Of a stretch of 64,000 nt of DNA, positions 1-10,730 are shown piece after piece (position 1 is the first letter of the stretch; every line of letters starts with the position of its first letter). A model generated the notes under the pieces. It was given only the letters and a program-made list of their open reading frames with translations. It ran no database searches and was not told the DNA's origin. Position numbers and translations under genes: made by a program. Origin of the DNA: Saxidomus purpurata (lineage: Eukaryota > Mollusca > Bivalvia > Venerida > Veneridae). Where the stretch lies: NCBI GenBank assembly GCA_022818135.1, contig JAFMSR010000013.1, positions 30,850,381 through 30,914,380 of the forward strand. The letters run 5' to 3'.

Positions 1-398
1 TGATAATACGTGTTGTCATAACAAAATAAAAAATAACACTTTGTTGATGACGATGATGATATTGATGACGATGTTGATGCTGCTGCTGGGGATGATGATG
101 AGGATGAAATAAACTTATTTATCTTTTGTGCATATATCGAATGTGTTTGTTTTACATGCAACACACTACCTTAAATATGAACACAATTACCTATTTCAAT
201 ATATGTCAAGGCATAATAAAGGAACAGTTAGGTATTTTCAATTCAGGTCTTATATTATATGTTATTTGTTTTTTTGAAGAGGTATTTAGGCGGATATATT
301 AGCGACCTACATTTATATAACCGGAGCCGTTAGGCAATGGTGATTTTATGTAGAGGCGGGTAACACATCCCCATTTACCTCTTCAAAAATCAAATAAC
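1..398. other. No gene seen; AT-rich with a short GAT-rich stretch
   Basis: Bases 45-110 are an imperfect GATGAT/GATGTT trinucleotide run. The rest is AT-rich with no coding, RNA or element signature that I recognise. Confidence 0.5.
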
Positions 399-745
399 AA
401 TTCTACAAGTTATAGCATTCCAAAAGTTCCTTCTAGGGCACATCTTTCTATATATATTATAAAAGAACAAAATACGACAGTCTAAGCAAATTAAGGTATT
501 GGTATTTGATTGATAACGTCTACTTTTCTTTGATACTCCACACACCTGTTACTACGTCACGATACGCTACAGTAACTCTCCGACATTTGCTTTGATATGG
601 TCACATGATAAGTTCGCGCCAATACTTCCAGCTCAATATAAGCATATTTCTACGCAATGCAAACGATATCTAAATTAACATTCATTTCAGCTAGCAATGC
701 AAAATCAAACGCATTGTCGGACGATTTCTCCAAGTTCAACATGCA
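399..745 (+). repeat. Left arm of a large imperfect inverted repeat
   Basis: This arm reads 'ttatagcattccaaaagt', then 'acgacagtct', 'ctgttactacgtcac', 'ttcgcgccaatacttccag' and 'aaacgcattgtcgg'. The same landmarks appear in the same order on the opposite strand at 1816-2126. A third copy lies in direct orientation at 20229-20775 and extends beyond this arm (matching up to about 985). The pattern suggests a dispersed foldback or MITE-like family. I see no coding capacity. Confidence 0.75.
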
Positions 746-1815
746 AGTGAAGTTACTACAATATAAAGGGAAGTAACCTCAGTAACGTAAACATTATACC
801 GTGTACGGAAAAGAACGGCTATTGGTTATTAGTTGGTTTCATCCAATCGGCAGAACGCATTATCATAAAGTTTAACTTATAACGGAAACACACCGAAAAA
901 CGGCTTACGTGCTGCATTGTTCAGTCAAGTGTGTCTGTACAATTCAAACTGTTCTTTCCTTGGAAGGAACAATTACCCTTCCTTTCTAAAATTTGAAAGG
1001 GTTCGGTTTATCTTAAATTCATTTAACGGCTGAACGTAAGCAGACCTTTAAGTACCCTAATAATACCTCAATGTCACTTCGTGACGTCACCAAACAACGT
1101 CAGAAATACAAGATAGGTTATTTTACTTGCCGTCTGCTATCTTGTTTTGCAAAACACAAGACTTTTCCTACGAATGCTGGTTTGTTCTTTGAAATGTGAA
1201 TAAATCATTTTCATGTACATTCCTAAAAATGTTTTCTTTTTGTTGTGATTCCATACAAACCCTAATTTTTCTTCTCAATCAATGCCCCGTTGATATACGT
1301 ACGAATAATTTCGTAACCAGAGCCGATATTGCGTTCCCTAAAAACTTCGGACCGTTTAAGCGCAGAGTACAATGACGGAGAATGCCAAGCGTATATTGCC
1401 GCCTATCCCGTTAATATCAATTTCTATTAACGGATCATTTGCCAATCAAACGACTGAAAATTACCTGGGAGGATAATAAATTTATGTATTATGTTTCAAC
1501 ACTTATAGGATCCATGACCATTAGATAAGTGAGCTCAGAAGTTTGAGTGAAACATCATCATGCTATAAAAATAGGTTCTACAATTATTTTGAGACACCTC
1601 CAGAGGATAACAAAGCTATACGCGTAAATGGCCGCTGTTGTGATCACAATTAAAGCCCTTATAGCTTGTGTTTAAAGGTTGACATTTAATAGCTGTCCGC
1701 CTTCTACAAAATAGTGTGACAGATATAAAATATCAGATCTGTATAAGGGGTCACACTGAAACGCCAAATTAATTAGGCTAGGTAAGCTATTGCACACATA
1801 TACAAAATAAGCTAT

Positions 1816-2126
1816 TGCACGTTGGACTTGCAGAAATCGCCCGACAATGCGTTTGCTTTTGCATTATGAGTTTGACATATAGCTGAAAGAATGTTTATTT
1901 ACATATCGTTTGCATAGCGTAAAAATATTGTTGCTGGAAGTATTGGTGCGAACTTTACATGTGACCATTTAAAAGCAGTTTTAGGGTGACGTAGTAACAG
2001 GTGCGTGGAGTATTTAATATTGTAGATACTAATGTAGATACTAATGCCTGAATTGGCTAAGACTGTCGCAGTTTGTACTTCAATAATATATATAGAAGGA
2101 ACTTTTGGAATGCTATAACTTGTATT
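1816..2126 (-). repeat. Right arm of the large imperfect inverted repeat
   Basis: This is the reverse complement of 399-745 with moderate divergence; the shared landmarks are 'gtgacgtagtaacaggtg' and 'acttttggaatgctataac'. About 1.07 kb separates the arms, and that spacer carries no recognisable gene. Confidence 0.75.
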
Positions 2127-2129
2127 GGT

Positions 2130-3780
2130 TGTTGAGTTAAACTAAACTCTATAAAAATCCAGTTTGTTTACATTCATGACATAATACATGTTCGTGAGCG
2201 GAGAATCATCTCAACTATTGAACTTATAAACTTTATTTAAGGAAAATGTCGGTCTGAGACAAATTATCTGACCTTAATGTAACCTTTATGGACTTCATGT
2301 CATCAGTCCTACTCTATCTATTTGATAATCATTGAACTTTGCTTTCCGAGTGAAATTTTGTATAACAGGAACCGGCGAAAATGTTACTGTATTACGCAAT
2401 TCATTATGGGAGTAACGGTGCTTGGTTACATTATCTACCTGATGTTTAGTGCAAATTATTTTCTGGTAAACCATCAAATGGTACTTAATATTGTTGAAAG
2501 CTGTAACCAATTACTGTAGTTAGATCAATCATTCGGAAGTGTCCGGCCAGCATTACGTAATAACATCGTAATAACAATATCGAACCACTAGGTACTCTTG
2601 AATTTTAAATTACAAAACTCGGAATTCAACATAAGAAGCAACGATTTTTTTGTAACTTGCCAACGCCTCTATCATCAAAAGTGTTCGGCCTGACTAGTTG
2701 TCATTTAGTGTCTCTAAAGATTTTTCGAAAACCTAGTCTAAAATACGCCTTCATGCGTTAAGGTATAAAACTGAAACTTATAAGCAAATTAACTCTACAG
2801 AGGCACTTGTAGATGTCTTTTTGAAATATGACAACATATTTTTATGCTTTAAACACGTTGTAATTGTTGTATTTTATGTAAATGCGTGGTTCGAAAATGG
2901 TACGAAAATGTCCGCATTTCGGCGAAGTCGATTCGTACCTGGGTACGAATAACTGTAAGAAATCGCATTGATCCACCTGTCTTATCTACGATTTTTAAAT
3001 ATAGACAGAAATGCAATAATCTAAAGGGAAAATCAAATTCATTTCTCTGGATTATGCTGTCATTTACAAAGAACAAATATTAACTCAATATAAATTGTAA
3101 CTAAAACTTTCAAACTTTACCAAAGTAGGAAAATGAATTAATATAAGTTTTCTTTGAAAGCTTATTTTCAGACTCCAGTTATATTGTTACACCTTTGTAC
3201 TATGTATGTATATATACTATGTATTTTCGAGAATAAATATTGTTTAAACTAAACTTTACCACGATTCTTTTGCTACACTAAATTTTGGCGTGTACATTCA
3301 TACATACATTAATTATATAGGAACATAAATAATCATCATAATCATCATCATTATTACTTGTTACGAAATACTGCTAGAGTCTAGTATGTGTTAAATATGA
3401 AAGATAATAGCCTGCTATTAAAGCATTCAGTTGTTGTTTATACAAGTTATGAAAATTTAAAACAGTATGGTAGAAAGGCTGGTAATGACTAGGTGTGCGC
3501 AATAGACCCAGTATATTGCAATTCGCAGTATTTTGGAACCACTCACGGGGATAGTTAATGTAAGCTGCAAGTACTTGTTCTACAATAGGTATATACTGAA
3601 TCAATTTATAACAAAAGATTGATTTATCAATTTTTAGCTTTTCTTTGAAAAACAGAAGAGCCATTGTCATAACCTTCTTGACGTCAGTCGGCACTGTCGT
3701 CTTGAATCTGGTTAAGCTTTCTTAAAATTCAGTTTCTCGGTAACCATTAAAGCCTTGAAACTTCAGACAATTGCTTGTCA
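2130..3780. other. Intergenic stretch, no recognised gene except one unassigned minus-strand ORF
   Basis: Short opposing ORFs around 2295-2519 and 2849-3083 mirror each other on both strands and have no family features, so I do not call them genes. Bases 3325-3355 are a short ATC/ATT-rich microsatellite. Confidence 0.4.
3374..3706 (-). CDS. Unrecognised ORF, possible terminal exon
   Basis: The minus strand is open for more than 105 codons here, long for AT-rich DNA, and ends in a stop at the low coordinate. The translation is mixed rather than low-complexity: 'EQVLAAYINYPREWFQNT' followed by 'LNFHNLYKQQLNALIAGYY'. The first Met in the open stretch is internal. A candidate splice acceptor 'cttaaccag' lies at its upstream edge, so it could be the last exon of a spliced gene reading leftwards. 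I recognise no family and see no matching upstream exon. It may be chance. Confidence 0.22.
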   Translation of the reverse strand, partial: FKTTVPTDVKKVMTMALLFFKEKLKIDKSIFCYKLIQYIPIVEQVLAAYINYPREWFQNTANCNILGLLRTPSHYQPFYHTVLNFHNLYKQQLNALIAGYYLSYLTHTRL

Positions 3781-3783
3781 TCG

Positions 3784-4030
3784 AACAATGGCATCTGTTG
3801 CCGAGTGGTTGAGGTCATTGGCTGATGTTTACTTGTCCCTCACCGCTGTAGATTCGGGCCCTACTTGGGTCGAATTTTTTTATGTCTGGGAGCTATCTAG
3901 GTTCTACCCAGGTGCCCGCTCGTGACTGAAATAATGCCAGAATTGGCACCCAGGGTCTTCCTCCTCCATGAAAGCTGGACGTTGCAATATGACCTTAGCT
4001 GTTGAGTGCGACGTTAAATCCGAATCATTG
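3784..4030 (+). mobile_element. tRNA-derived SINE with mollusc-type core
   Basis: The 5' part resembles a tRNA head: A box 'gttgccgagtggttgagg' and a degraded B box around 'gattcgggccc'. It is followed by a core containing 'ggttctacccaggtgcccgc', 'ggcacccagggtcttcctcc', 'aaagctggacgttgcaatat' and 'gtgcgacgttaaatccgaa'. This arrangement is characteristic of the widespread bivalve/mollusc core-SINE families. It has several mutations relative to what I expect, so it is an old copy. Confidence 0.75.
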
Positions 4031-4302
4031 AATTGGCACAATACGATCAACCCTATGGGCATATCCCATAACTTTTGAATGGCATTAAAAGTTGTTCAAA
4101 CTATGAATTTTCAGTTCAGTTTTGTCAAAATCCATTTCTCAGTTTTCATTCACAGCTTAATACTTCATAGGGTAGTTGAACATAGTCATTGAATGCAAAA
4201 TGTAAGCAAATGGGTTCCTATCTCAAAAGTAAAGTTTACACAAATGGTTAAAGGTCAAAATTTGTGGACAGTTGTGTCTCCAGTTTATAACTTTACTCGT
4301 GC

Positions 4303-4390
4303 AAGGATGTCCTGATATTTACACATGTGATGTGTACAATCTGTGTTGTCCTGATATTTACACATGTATGTGTGCAGACTGTGTTGTTCA
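4303..4390 (+). repeat. Two-copy tandem duplication (~40 bp)
   Basis: 'tcctgatatttacacatgt' is followed by a 'gtgtac/gtgtgc' variant and '(a)ctgtgttgt', and the whole unit occurs twice in a row with few differences. The short ORF across it is just a reading through the repeat. Confidence 0.6.
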
Positions 4391-4864
4391 GAGACAATCG
4401 ATCCTCCAGCACTTTCAGTCCTTTGATTCCTTTCGTATTAGACTTTTCAAATTGCTTTAAATTTAGAAAGCATGTATAGGTATTTATAATCGATGATGAT
4501 TTACAGCAAGCAATTAACTATGCATCAAACCTAAAAAGGCAAGGTTTTATCCGAAATTCTAACACGACCTGTGCTATTTCCTTATATACGCAAAGAATGA
4601 ACTAGCTCATAATTATAAAATTTTGAATTAAGAAATAATCAATCCCTTACTATGAATTACCGTGTATTAAATCACCGTTAGGAGTTCAAATGCGTAGTAA
4701 TTAATTACTATGCATCCGAAATCCTAGTTGTATGTTAACCAACGACAACATACAGGGACATATTTATTATTTCTTTAATACCATTATAAGCAGATAGATG
4801 TATCAGAATGCTAAATAATATTCACAAAAGAGAAAACTTACTGTCATTAAACAGAAACAAACAA

Positions 4865-4975
4865 ATGCACAGAACGACAGTAATCATAGTGCTTATCATC
4901 CTCATTCTGTTGCATTTCGTCCTGCAATGCGCCCATGCAGCTACTATTCGACCATGTCAAAGATTTGGCCGATAA
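4865..4975 (+). CDS. Possible signal-peptide exon or short secreted peptide
   Basis: A 36-codon ORF starts with Met-His-Arg-Thr-Thr, followed by a strongly hydrophobic run (VIIVLIILILLHFVL) and then CAHAA, a good signal-peptidase pattern. After that come only about a dozen residues with one Cys before a stop. It sits just left of the inverted repeat at 4976-5420, whose minus-strand partner carries an open frame through the homologous bases, so the stop here may be secondary. It could be a signal-peptide exon of a decayed gene, a very short secreted peptide, or chance. I cannot assign a family. Confidence 0.3.
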   Translation: MHRTTVIIVLIILILLHFVLQCAHAATIRPCQRFGR

Positions 4976-5420
4976 GACAAAGGTTTATGGAATGATATTG
5001 AGGTAAAAATTACACTATGCCTGCTTACTGTTACAATTTACTCATTGACACTGCTATGGTGCTTATTGGTACAGTCATCATGCATGCTTGCACTTTCATC
5101 ACGCTTGTTGACAATGATACCATGCTTGCTGGACGTTACAACTTGTATGTTGTTTAGGCCATGATGCCTTTTTCATATTTTCATTTGACTGAATGACAGT
5201 GCAATCTAGCGTAATGGTTTATTTCATCATGCTGTGGTTATCTTGCATCCAAGAACAAAATGCACGAAGTGATCAACCAGTATGGAAAATGTTATCAGGC
5301 ACTAGGCAAAATAGAACTAAGCATAATGTCATTTCAAAATTATAAGTCACATTTTGATAACAGGGGGCGCTATGTTCTAGTCGTGTTTTTCCGTAATTTG
5401 AATAATTATTTGCCGGAAAG
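4976..5420 (+). repeat. Left arm of a 2.1-kb-spaced inverted repeat
   Basis: Landmarks 'aatgatattgaggtaaaaat', 'tgcctgcttactgttacaat', 'catcatgcatgcttgcact' and 'acattttgataacaggggg' reappear in reverse complement at 7560-8100. It contains a 46-codon ORF from 5020 (MPAYCYNLLIDT...) that is also open in the partner arm. It has a single copy of the unit that is tandemly doubled in the right arm. Confidence 0.8.
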
Positions 5421-6468
5421 ATTATCGTGGATAAACTGATATTTTGTAACATAATTGCTGTAAGGTAAATTAGCTTGTAGCAATAAATTACCATGGACAT
5501 TACACGTTACATCATATCATATCTTTCTGAAATCTTTCATAAAAATTTCTTTCATAACTAAATGTTCAATATTTGGTAACATACTGAGTGCCTTGGAGGT
5601 TACAGGAATTTTAAATCCTTGATTTTCTAGGAAATGAATTATAAAAGGAAGGTAATATAACGATTTGCCCCATTTACGATTCGCCCCACATTAGTGACAA
5701 TACGCCCCACTTTAACAACATCATATTAAGCATGTTATAAATCATTTTACTGTGAAGAATGTTTAGTTTAAATGTACGTTTTTGTATATCTGGTGTTATG
5801 TTTTATATTTTTACATGAAAATAATACTTATTAATGCAAATAATTAAAATCATATCCTTTGTCAGTTTTTTATTTTATTTCTAATTCTGCTAGACCAATA
5901 GGTCACATTTTGTACATGTAATTATGATAAAATCTTTGAATAATATGCAGTGGCGTAGGTACCGGTACGCAAAAATGCAGTTGCGTACACATTAATTGGT
6001 GTGTTCAAAATGATCGGTTTTAAAATTAATTTTAAATGCATCATTGGGCTTCCTCATTTCTATTTTTTCAAGAAGGATAGCCCACAAACAATCCTAGTAT
6101 GTTCGCATCTTCGGTGCTGGAACCGCTTAGAGTACACATTGTTTTAACCTAGCTACACCACTGATATGAATATAATGCTTTACTTCAATAAATGCATACA
6201 GATAATGTTAAAAAACAAACAGATTTCTACTTCCATTTTCACTATATTTATAAAATGTCAAATCCTTCTTTAACACTCCTGCCCCTCAGTTACAACACAT
6301 AACATAACTCCTGCATGGGAAAGCTGGATGCTAAAAACACGGCAATTTCCCCTCCCATTCCGAGTTCCCCTACGGTGTGAAGGCAGTGATTGCAATTGAC
6401 TAGTGCAGAATGGCTCAATAGCACTTCCGATGGTATACTACTCTACTATGCCCAAAAAACTTATTGAA
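5421..6468. other. Spacer of the inverted repeat, no gene seen
   Basis: The sequence is AT-rich. Two short direct motifs 'gccccacttta'/'gccccattta' occur near 5670-5720. I recognise nothing coding. Confidence 0.4.
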
Positions 6469-6619
6469 GTAAATCCTGGGTGAGAAAATACCAAGGTCCC
6501 TCCTGGGGCTCAAACCCCGGACCTCGTGATCTGAAGGCGGACACTCATCCACGTCGCTAAAGGGTTAACCCAACAGCAAGGCTGTTGGCAGTGGCCTATA
6601 AACCTACACTCACTACACT
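6469..6619 (-). mobile_element. tRNA-derived SINE copy 1
   Basis: Read on the minus strand this has a tRNA-like head with an A box around 'gacgtggatgagtg' and a B box 'ggggtttgagcccc', followed by 'aggagggaccttggtatttt' and 'ctcacccaggattta'. It is nearly identical to the copy at 6714-6866, about 95 bp away. Confidence 0.75.
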
Positions 6620-6713
6620 TCTCCCTCTTTTACTTTTCAGAGCTAGACAGCCCTCCAGATTGACCCTCCATGCTCCCCGAATGAGTCCGTCAAACACTTC
6701 TGACACCATTAAA

Positions 6714-6866
6714 GTAAATCCTGGGTGAGAAAATACCAAGGTCCCTCCTGGGGCTCGAACCCCGGACCTTGTGACCTGAAGGCGAACACTCAACCACGTC
6801 GCTAAAGGGTTATAACCCAACAGCAAGGCTGTTGGAAGTGGCCTATAAACCTACAATCACTACACT
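6714..6866 (-). mobile_element. tRNA-derived SINE copy 2
   Basis: This is the same element as at 6469-6619, with A box 'gacgtggttgagtg' and B box 'ggggttcgagcccc', the latter a canonical RNA polymerase III box. The two copies have the same orientation. They arose either by independent insertion or by local duplication with the intervening ~95 bp. The short minus-strand ORF across 6596-6826 is a reading through this SINE. Confidence 0.78.
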
Positions 6867-7559
6867 ATTTACAACAGAGACAAAACATAACTTGTATTGG
6901 TCTTGTAGAATCTTCTCCAGTTCTGGTACTCGTCTTCTACGTCCATTTTTTACACTAGCGGATCCAGGGGGGAGGGGGCTAAAATTCCCCAACCTTAAAT
7001 AAATGTCTGAGTATAAATTTATATTTTCTGTTTCCGAAATCGGTATCTTAAAAGTATCAAAAACACGTTTGAAATGCAGGTAAATGCAAAAAATGGCACC
7101 CTCGAAAAATTTTTTTTAGGGGGAACATGCCCCCGGACACCCCTAAAGAGTGCCATCCTATTTTGTTAACCTCTGGCTACGGCCCTGACATTGTTCATTG
7201 CCATTCAATTATACATGTTAATTATACACTCGCTCGCTCAACCGCTGTTTAGTGTTGGATGGCAAAAAAGTTACGCCCCACCTAAGACCAAATCCTGGAT
7301 CCGCCCCTGTTTTATTCCACTTATAATAACGATGCCGATTAAATTGTGTCAGTAGTATAGAGGAGACATCAAGAGAATTTTTAAAAGGCGCTGTATTTCT
7401 TCCAATAATAAAAATATTGTCTGTAAATAAAGCTTGAAAGCTACGTAAAACTTAAGCGGCGATGTGCTAATTAATGGAGTAATTGAAACAAAAAGACACA
7501 ACTGATGGGAAACGGTTTAGGCAACAGCTAATTTAAGTCCGTCATAGGCCGGAGATTTC
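6867..7559. other. No gene seen; C/G-richer repeat-like patch
   Basis: Bases 6950-7310 contain runs such as 'ccaggggggagggggct', 'gcccccggacacccc' and 'gatccgcccctg', typical of old dispersed repeat sequence. I see no coding frame. Confidence 0.35.
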
Positions 7560-8100
7560 CGCTATCTTTCGCGAAAACTACGAACGTGCGCCCCCTGGTA
7601 TCAAAATGTGATGTGCAAATTTGCAATTAACATTATGCTTACTTTCAACTTGCTTAGTGGCTGATTGCATCTTTCATTTTGTGTGGTCACATCGTGTGTT
7701 TTGTTCTAAGAGCATTATAACTGTGCAATGTTGAAATATCAAAGCTTATATACAGTCCCGGTATGTTGAAATATTTCATTACGTTACATTGCACTGTCAT
7801 TCAGCCATATAGACATCAGGGACTAAACACCATACAAGTTGTAACTTCCAGCAAGCATGGTATCATTGTCAACAAGCGTGATGAAAGTGCAAGCATGCAT
7901 AATGACTGTACCAATAAGCACAATAGCAGTGTCAATGAGTAAATTGTAACAGTAAGCAGGCATTGTGTAATTGTCAACAAGCGTGATGAAAGTGCAAGCA
8001 TGCATAGTGACTGTACCAATAAGCACAATAGCAGTGTCAATGAGTAAATTGTAACAGTAAGCAGGCATTGTGTAATTTTTACCTCAATATCATTCCATAA
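7560..8100 (-). repeat. Right arm of the inverted repeat, with internal 105-bp tandem duplication
   Basis: This is the reverse complement of 4976-5420. A unit containing 'gtcaacaagcgtgatgaaag' is present twice, 105 bp apart (7868 and 7973). Because 105 is a multiple of three, two overlapping minus-strand frames stay open (81 and 128 codons), each showing a 35-residue repeat (MPAYCYNLLIDT...LVDN in one). Both arms keep these frames open on their own sense strand. The peptides are hydrophobic and match no family I know. Confidence 0.8.
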
Positions 8101-9335
8101 AGGTTGGTCAGATAAATCACAGGTCGTATTGTTCTCATGGAAGTTGAACTCTGAGATATATAAGCGTTGGTGCATTGTTACGAACACTCGAACTGTTTTC
8201 ATGACGATTTTGTATATAATGTGTCTTTTCAGTGAGGAAACTTTTCATTTAAATATGAATTAGAAATGATAGTATTTTACTTCAAAATATACAGTTACAG
8301 CTGGTTGACGTAAAGTATCTGTTTTATAGATTTAAACAACCAGAATTATTACATACTTAACAAGTGCAGTAAATCGAAACAAAATGTAAAACCTGTGAGA
8401 GATTATCGTCAGCCTTTGCGCATGGTGGGCGGAGCCTAAAATGCTCAACGAAAAAAGGCTATTTTAGTGTAGAGCTTCTGACACCACGAACAATTAGCTT
8501 ACTGTCTTGATGTTTGCACTCAGTATTCCCAAGGAACCGTCATAAAAACAAGAAAATTACTACATTTTGGCTGTCATGTCTTACAAATTCACCAAAAAGG
8601 CATAGATTCTGAATGTAACACATTTCATAACTTGTTACACACATAAATCTAAGCGATTGTAACTCAAAATAACACATGTTGAATTGAATTTCATGTCAAC
8701 AGTTCGAAAATAGCGAAAACTATGACACGCCAAAGCTATCTTATATCGACCACTTTATGTTTGTTATGTATATTCTTTGTTTTATTGTGTAGACTATGTT
8801 ATGTAAATATAAATATGTATATATGTATATTCTTCCGCTATCTACACTCGTAAACAACATTAGTTTGGAGGTAACAACATATTATGTTGATAGATATGAA
8901 CTATTTCCGTACTAAAATTGTAAAACCATATATGAAAAACTTAAAACGCAAGAGTATTTTAATGACCTTTAATATTCCATTATCCAATTAAAAGGTGCCT
9001 AAAATTAATTAGTACATTTTTCAATCCAAAACAAATGTCATACAATCTACTTGTCATATCATTTGCTGTTGAAAGGTAACCAAATTCCGGTCAAAGGCGA
9101 GCATAAGCCTTACACTTTAAGTTGGTACAAAAACGAAGCATTAAAACTATTTGGATGAGAAATTTCGCCATGTACAGTTTAATGGTGAACACTTTACCCA
9201 CATAGATGTTACGACTAGAAATATCGAAATTGACTAGTTAAGACGGTCTCGGACCAAGAATGTTAAGGTTTGTGGTGATCATATTACTTCTGCAATTGTA
9301 TCGTATACAGTGGTACTTTTCATGATCAATTAAAC
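8101..9335. other. Intergenic, no recognised gene
   Basis: AT-rich DNA without coding, RNA or repeat features that I can support. Short TATATG runs occur near 8800-8830. Confidence 0.4.
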
Positions 9336-9625
9336 AGACACTCCCTACATTTAGCAGATTAGATTATCCAAACATGAAAATGTGTTCAATGAACGTTAAA
9401 TGATAAAAAAATCGAAAAATGCCTCATTTTAGCACAAATAATCAACATAGATGCCTTCTGAAATAAATCGTTATCAACCATTGTACATCAGCAGCTATAC
9501 ATAGATTATTGAATAGTTAACGGTACTGCAACATATTTTTAAACGTTAATTTTACCATTAATGACTAAAAGTGTATAGCTAAAATGTTTAGGTTAAGTAA
9601 TAATACTTGCAAATATTACTTTATT
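9336..9625 (+). repeat. Left arm of an inverted repeat around a LINE fragment
   Basis: 'aaaatgcctcattttagcac', 'aatcaacatagatgccttct' and 'tgcaacatattt' are present in reverse complement at 12530-12870. The divergence is moderate, with indels. Confidence 0.75.
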
Positions 9626-9699
9626 AATGCTTTTGAAGTTATTTAATTTGACACCGGTTATTAGAAGTGTCTCTTTAAAGCATCTGATATTCCTGTATA

Positions 9700-10730
9700 T
9701 ACAATATATATCAGGTAACAAACAGGATCCAGGAAACCTTCGACCTAAATCCATACCTAAAACGATATCTAAAACATTTGAACGTCACAATGCTACACAT
9801 ATACAGAAAATTCTCAAAAGAACGGACATAATACAAACAATTCAATCAGGTTTCTAACCAAACCACTCCCGTCAAACGTGTGTTAACTATACCTGGTAGA
9901 AGCATGGCTAAAATACATCAACAATGTGAACTATTTTGGTGCTATCTTTCTTGATTTATGGAAAACTTTTAATGTGGTGTATCATGATATATTGCTTTAC
10001 AAACTTAAACTTTATCATTTCACAGAGAGGTCATTGGATATATAAAAATCTTATATAGCTTTATATAACACAGATTCTAAAGGTAAAGTACACTTATACC
10101 AAAAAGATAACACTTCAATCTGGTGTCCTTCATTATAGACTCAATGACGTGCTTGTATTTTAAAAAATCAGTTTGAAATTCAGTATAGCCCCGATAATAT
10201 CCATAACTGGTGTACAATCAATTACATGTCACTTCATCTGTCAATAAAAATGTGTGGTTTTAAGCACGAATGTCCAAGCAAAACGTGGAAAAAACGACCG
10301 AACGATAGTTTAGTTTAGTTTATACTAATTTATTTAAGCTCGATTGTGAAGAAAGCTTTTAGCTTATCGAGTCACTCTAGGATCGGCTTCCTGGAAAACC
10401 CAGTACTGGTGTCATGAGGAGGTACGGTCGTGACCTTGATGGGGCTCGAACTCGCAACCTCCGTGATGAGCGGCAGACACCTATACATTTACACCAGCTG
10501 GCTTAGTCATACAAAAATGCAAATGTCAGAAAGATCTGATTATATACGTTGGTGAAACTCTATCTTGGCATTCCCACGTAAGAACCGTTACAAATAAATT
10601 ATATTCAAACCTTGCATTTGTTAAAAAATATTGCCTTTTTACTTAACAGACAGGATAAAGCTATTATTTTACAAGTTCACTCTAGGAGAAATTCCACGGT
10701 CGACACTCAAAAGGAAGAAGAAGCAGGTTA
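9700..10730 (+). pseudogene. Degraded LINE reverse transcriptase (CR1-like)
   Basis: The frame from 9719 reads 'KQDPGNLRP' then 'IPKTISKTFERH', the usual fingers region of a non-LTR reverse transcriptase. In other frames, with stops between, 'FGAIFLDLWKTFNVVYHDIL' (about 9930-10000) corresponds to motif A (F-x-D-L-x-K-A-F-D); its second Asp is replaced by Asn. Around 10530-10670 come pieces resembling the thumb region ('LGIPT', then 'LNRQDKAIILQ'). Many stops and frameshifts break it, and a SINE (10310-10505) sits inside. It cannot make an active enzyme. Confidence 0.7.
10310..10505 (-). mobile_element. tRNA-derived SINE inserted in the LINE fragment
   Basis: On the minus strand the head reads 'taagccagctggtgtaaatg' (A box-like), followed by a B box 'gagttcgagcccc', 'aaggtcacgaccgtacctcc' and a body with 'ccagtactgggttttccagg'. 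It interrupts the reverse transcriptase remnant, so it inserted later. Confidence 0.65.

Noticed and set aside
6596..6826. 76-codon minus-strand ORF
   Set aside because: Lies across the SINE pair and translates tRNA-like sequence.
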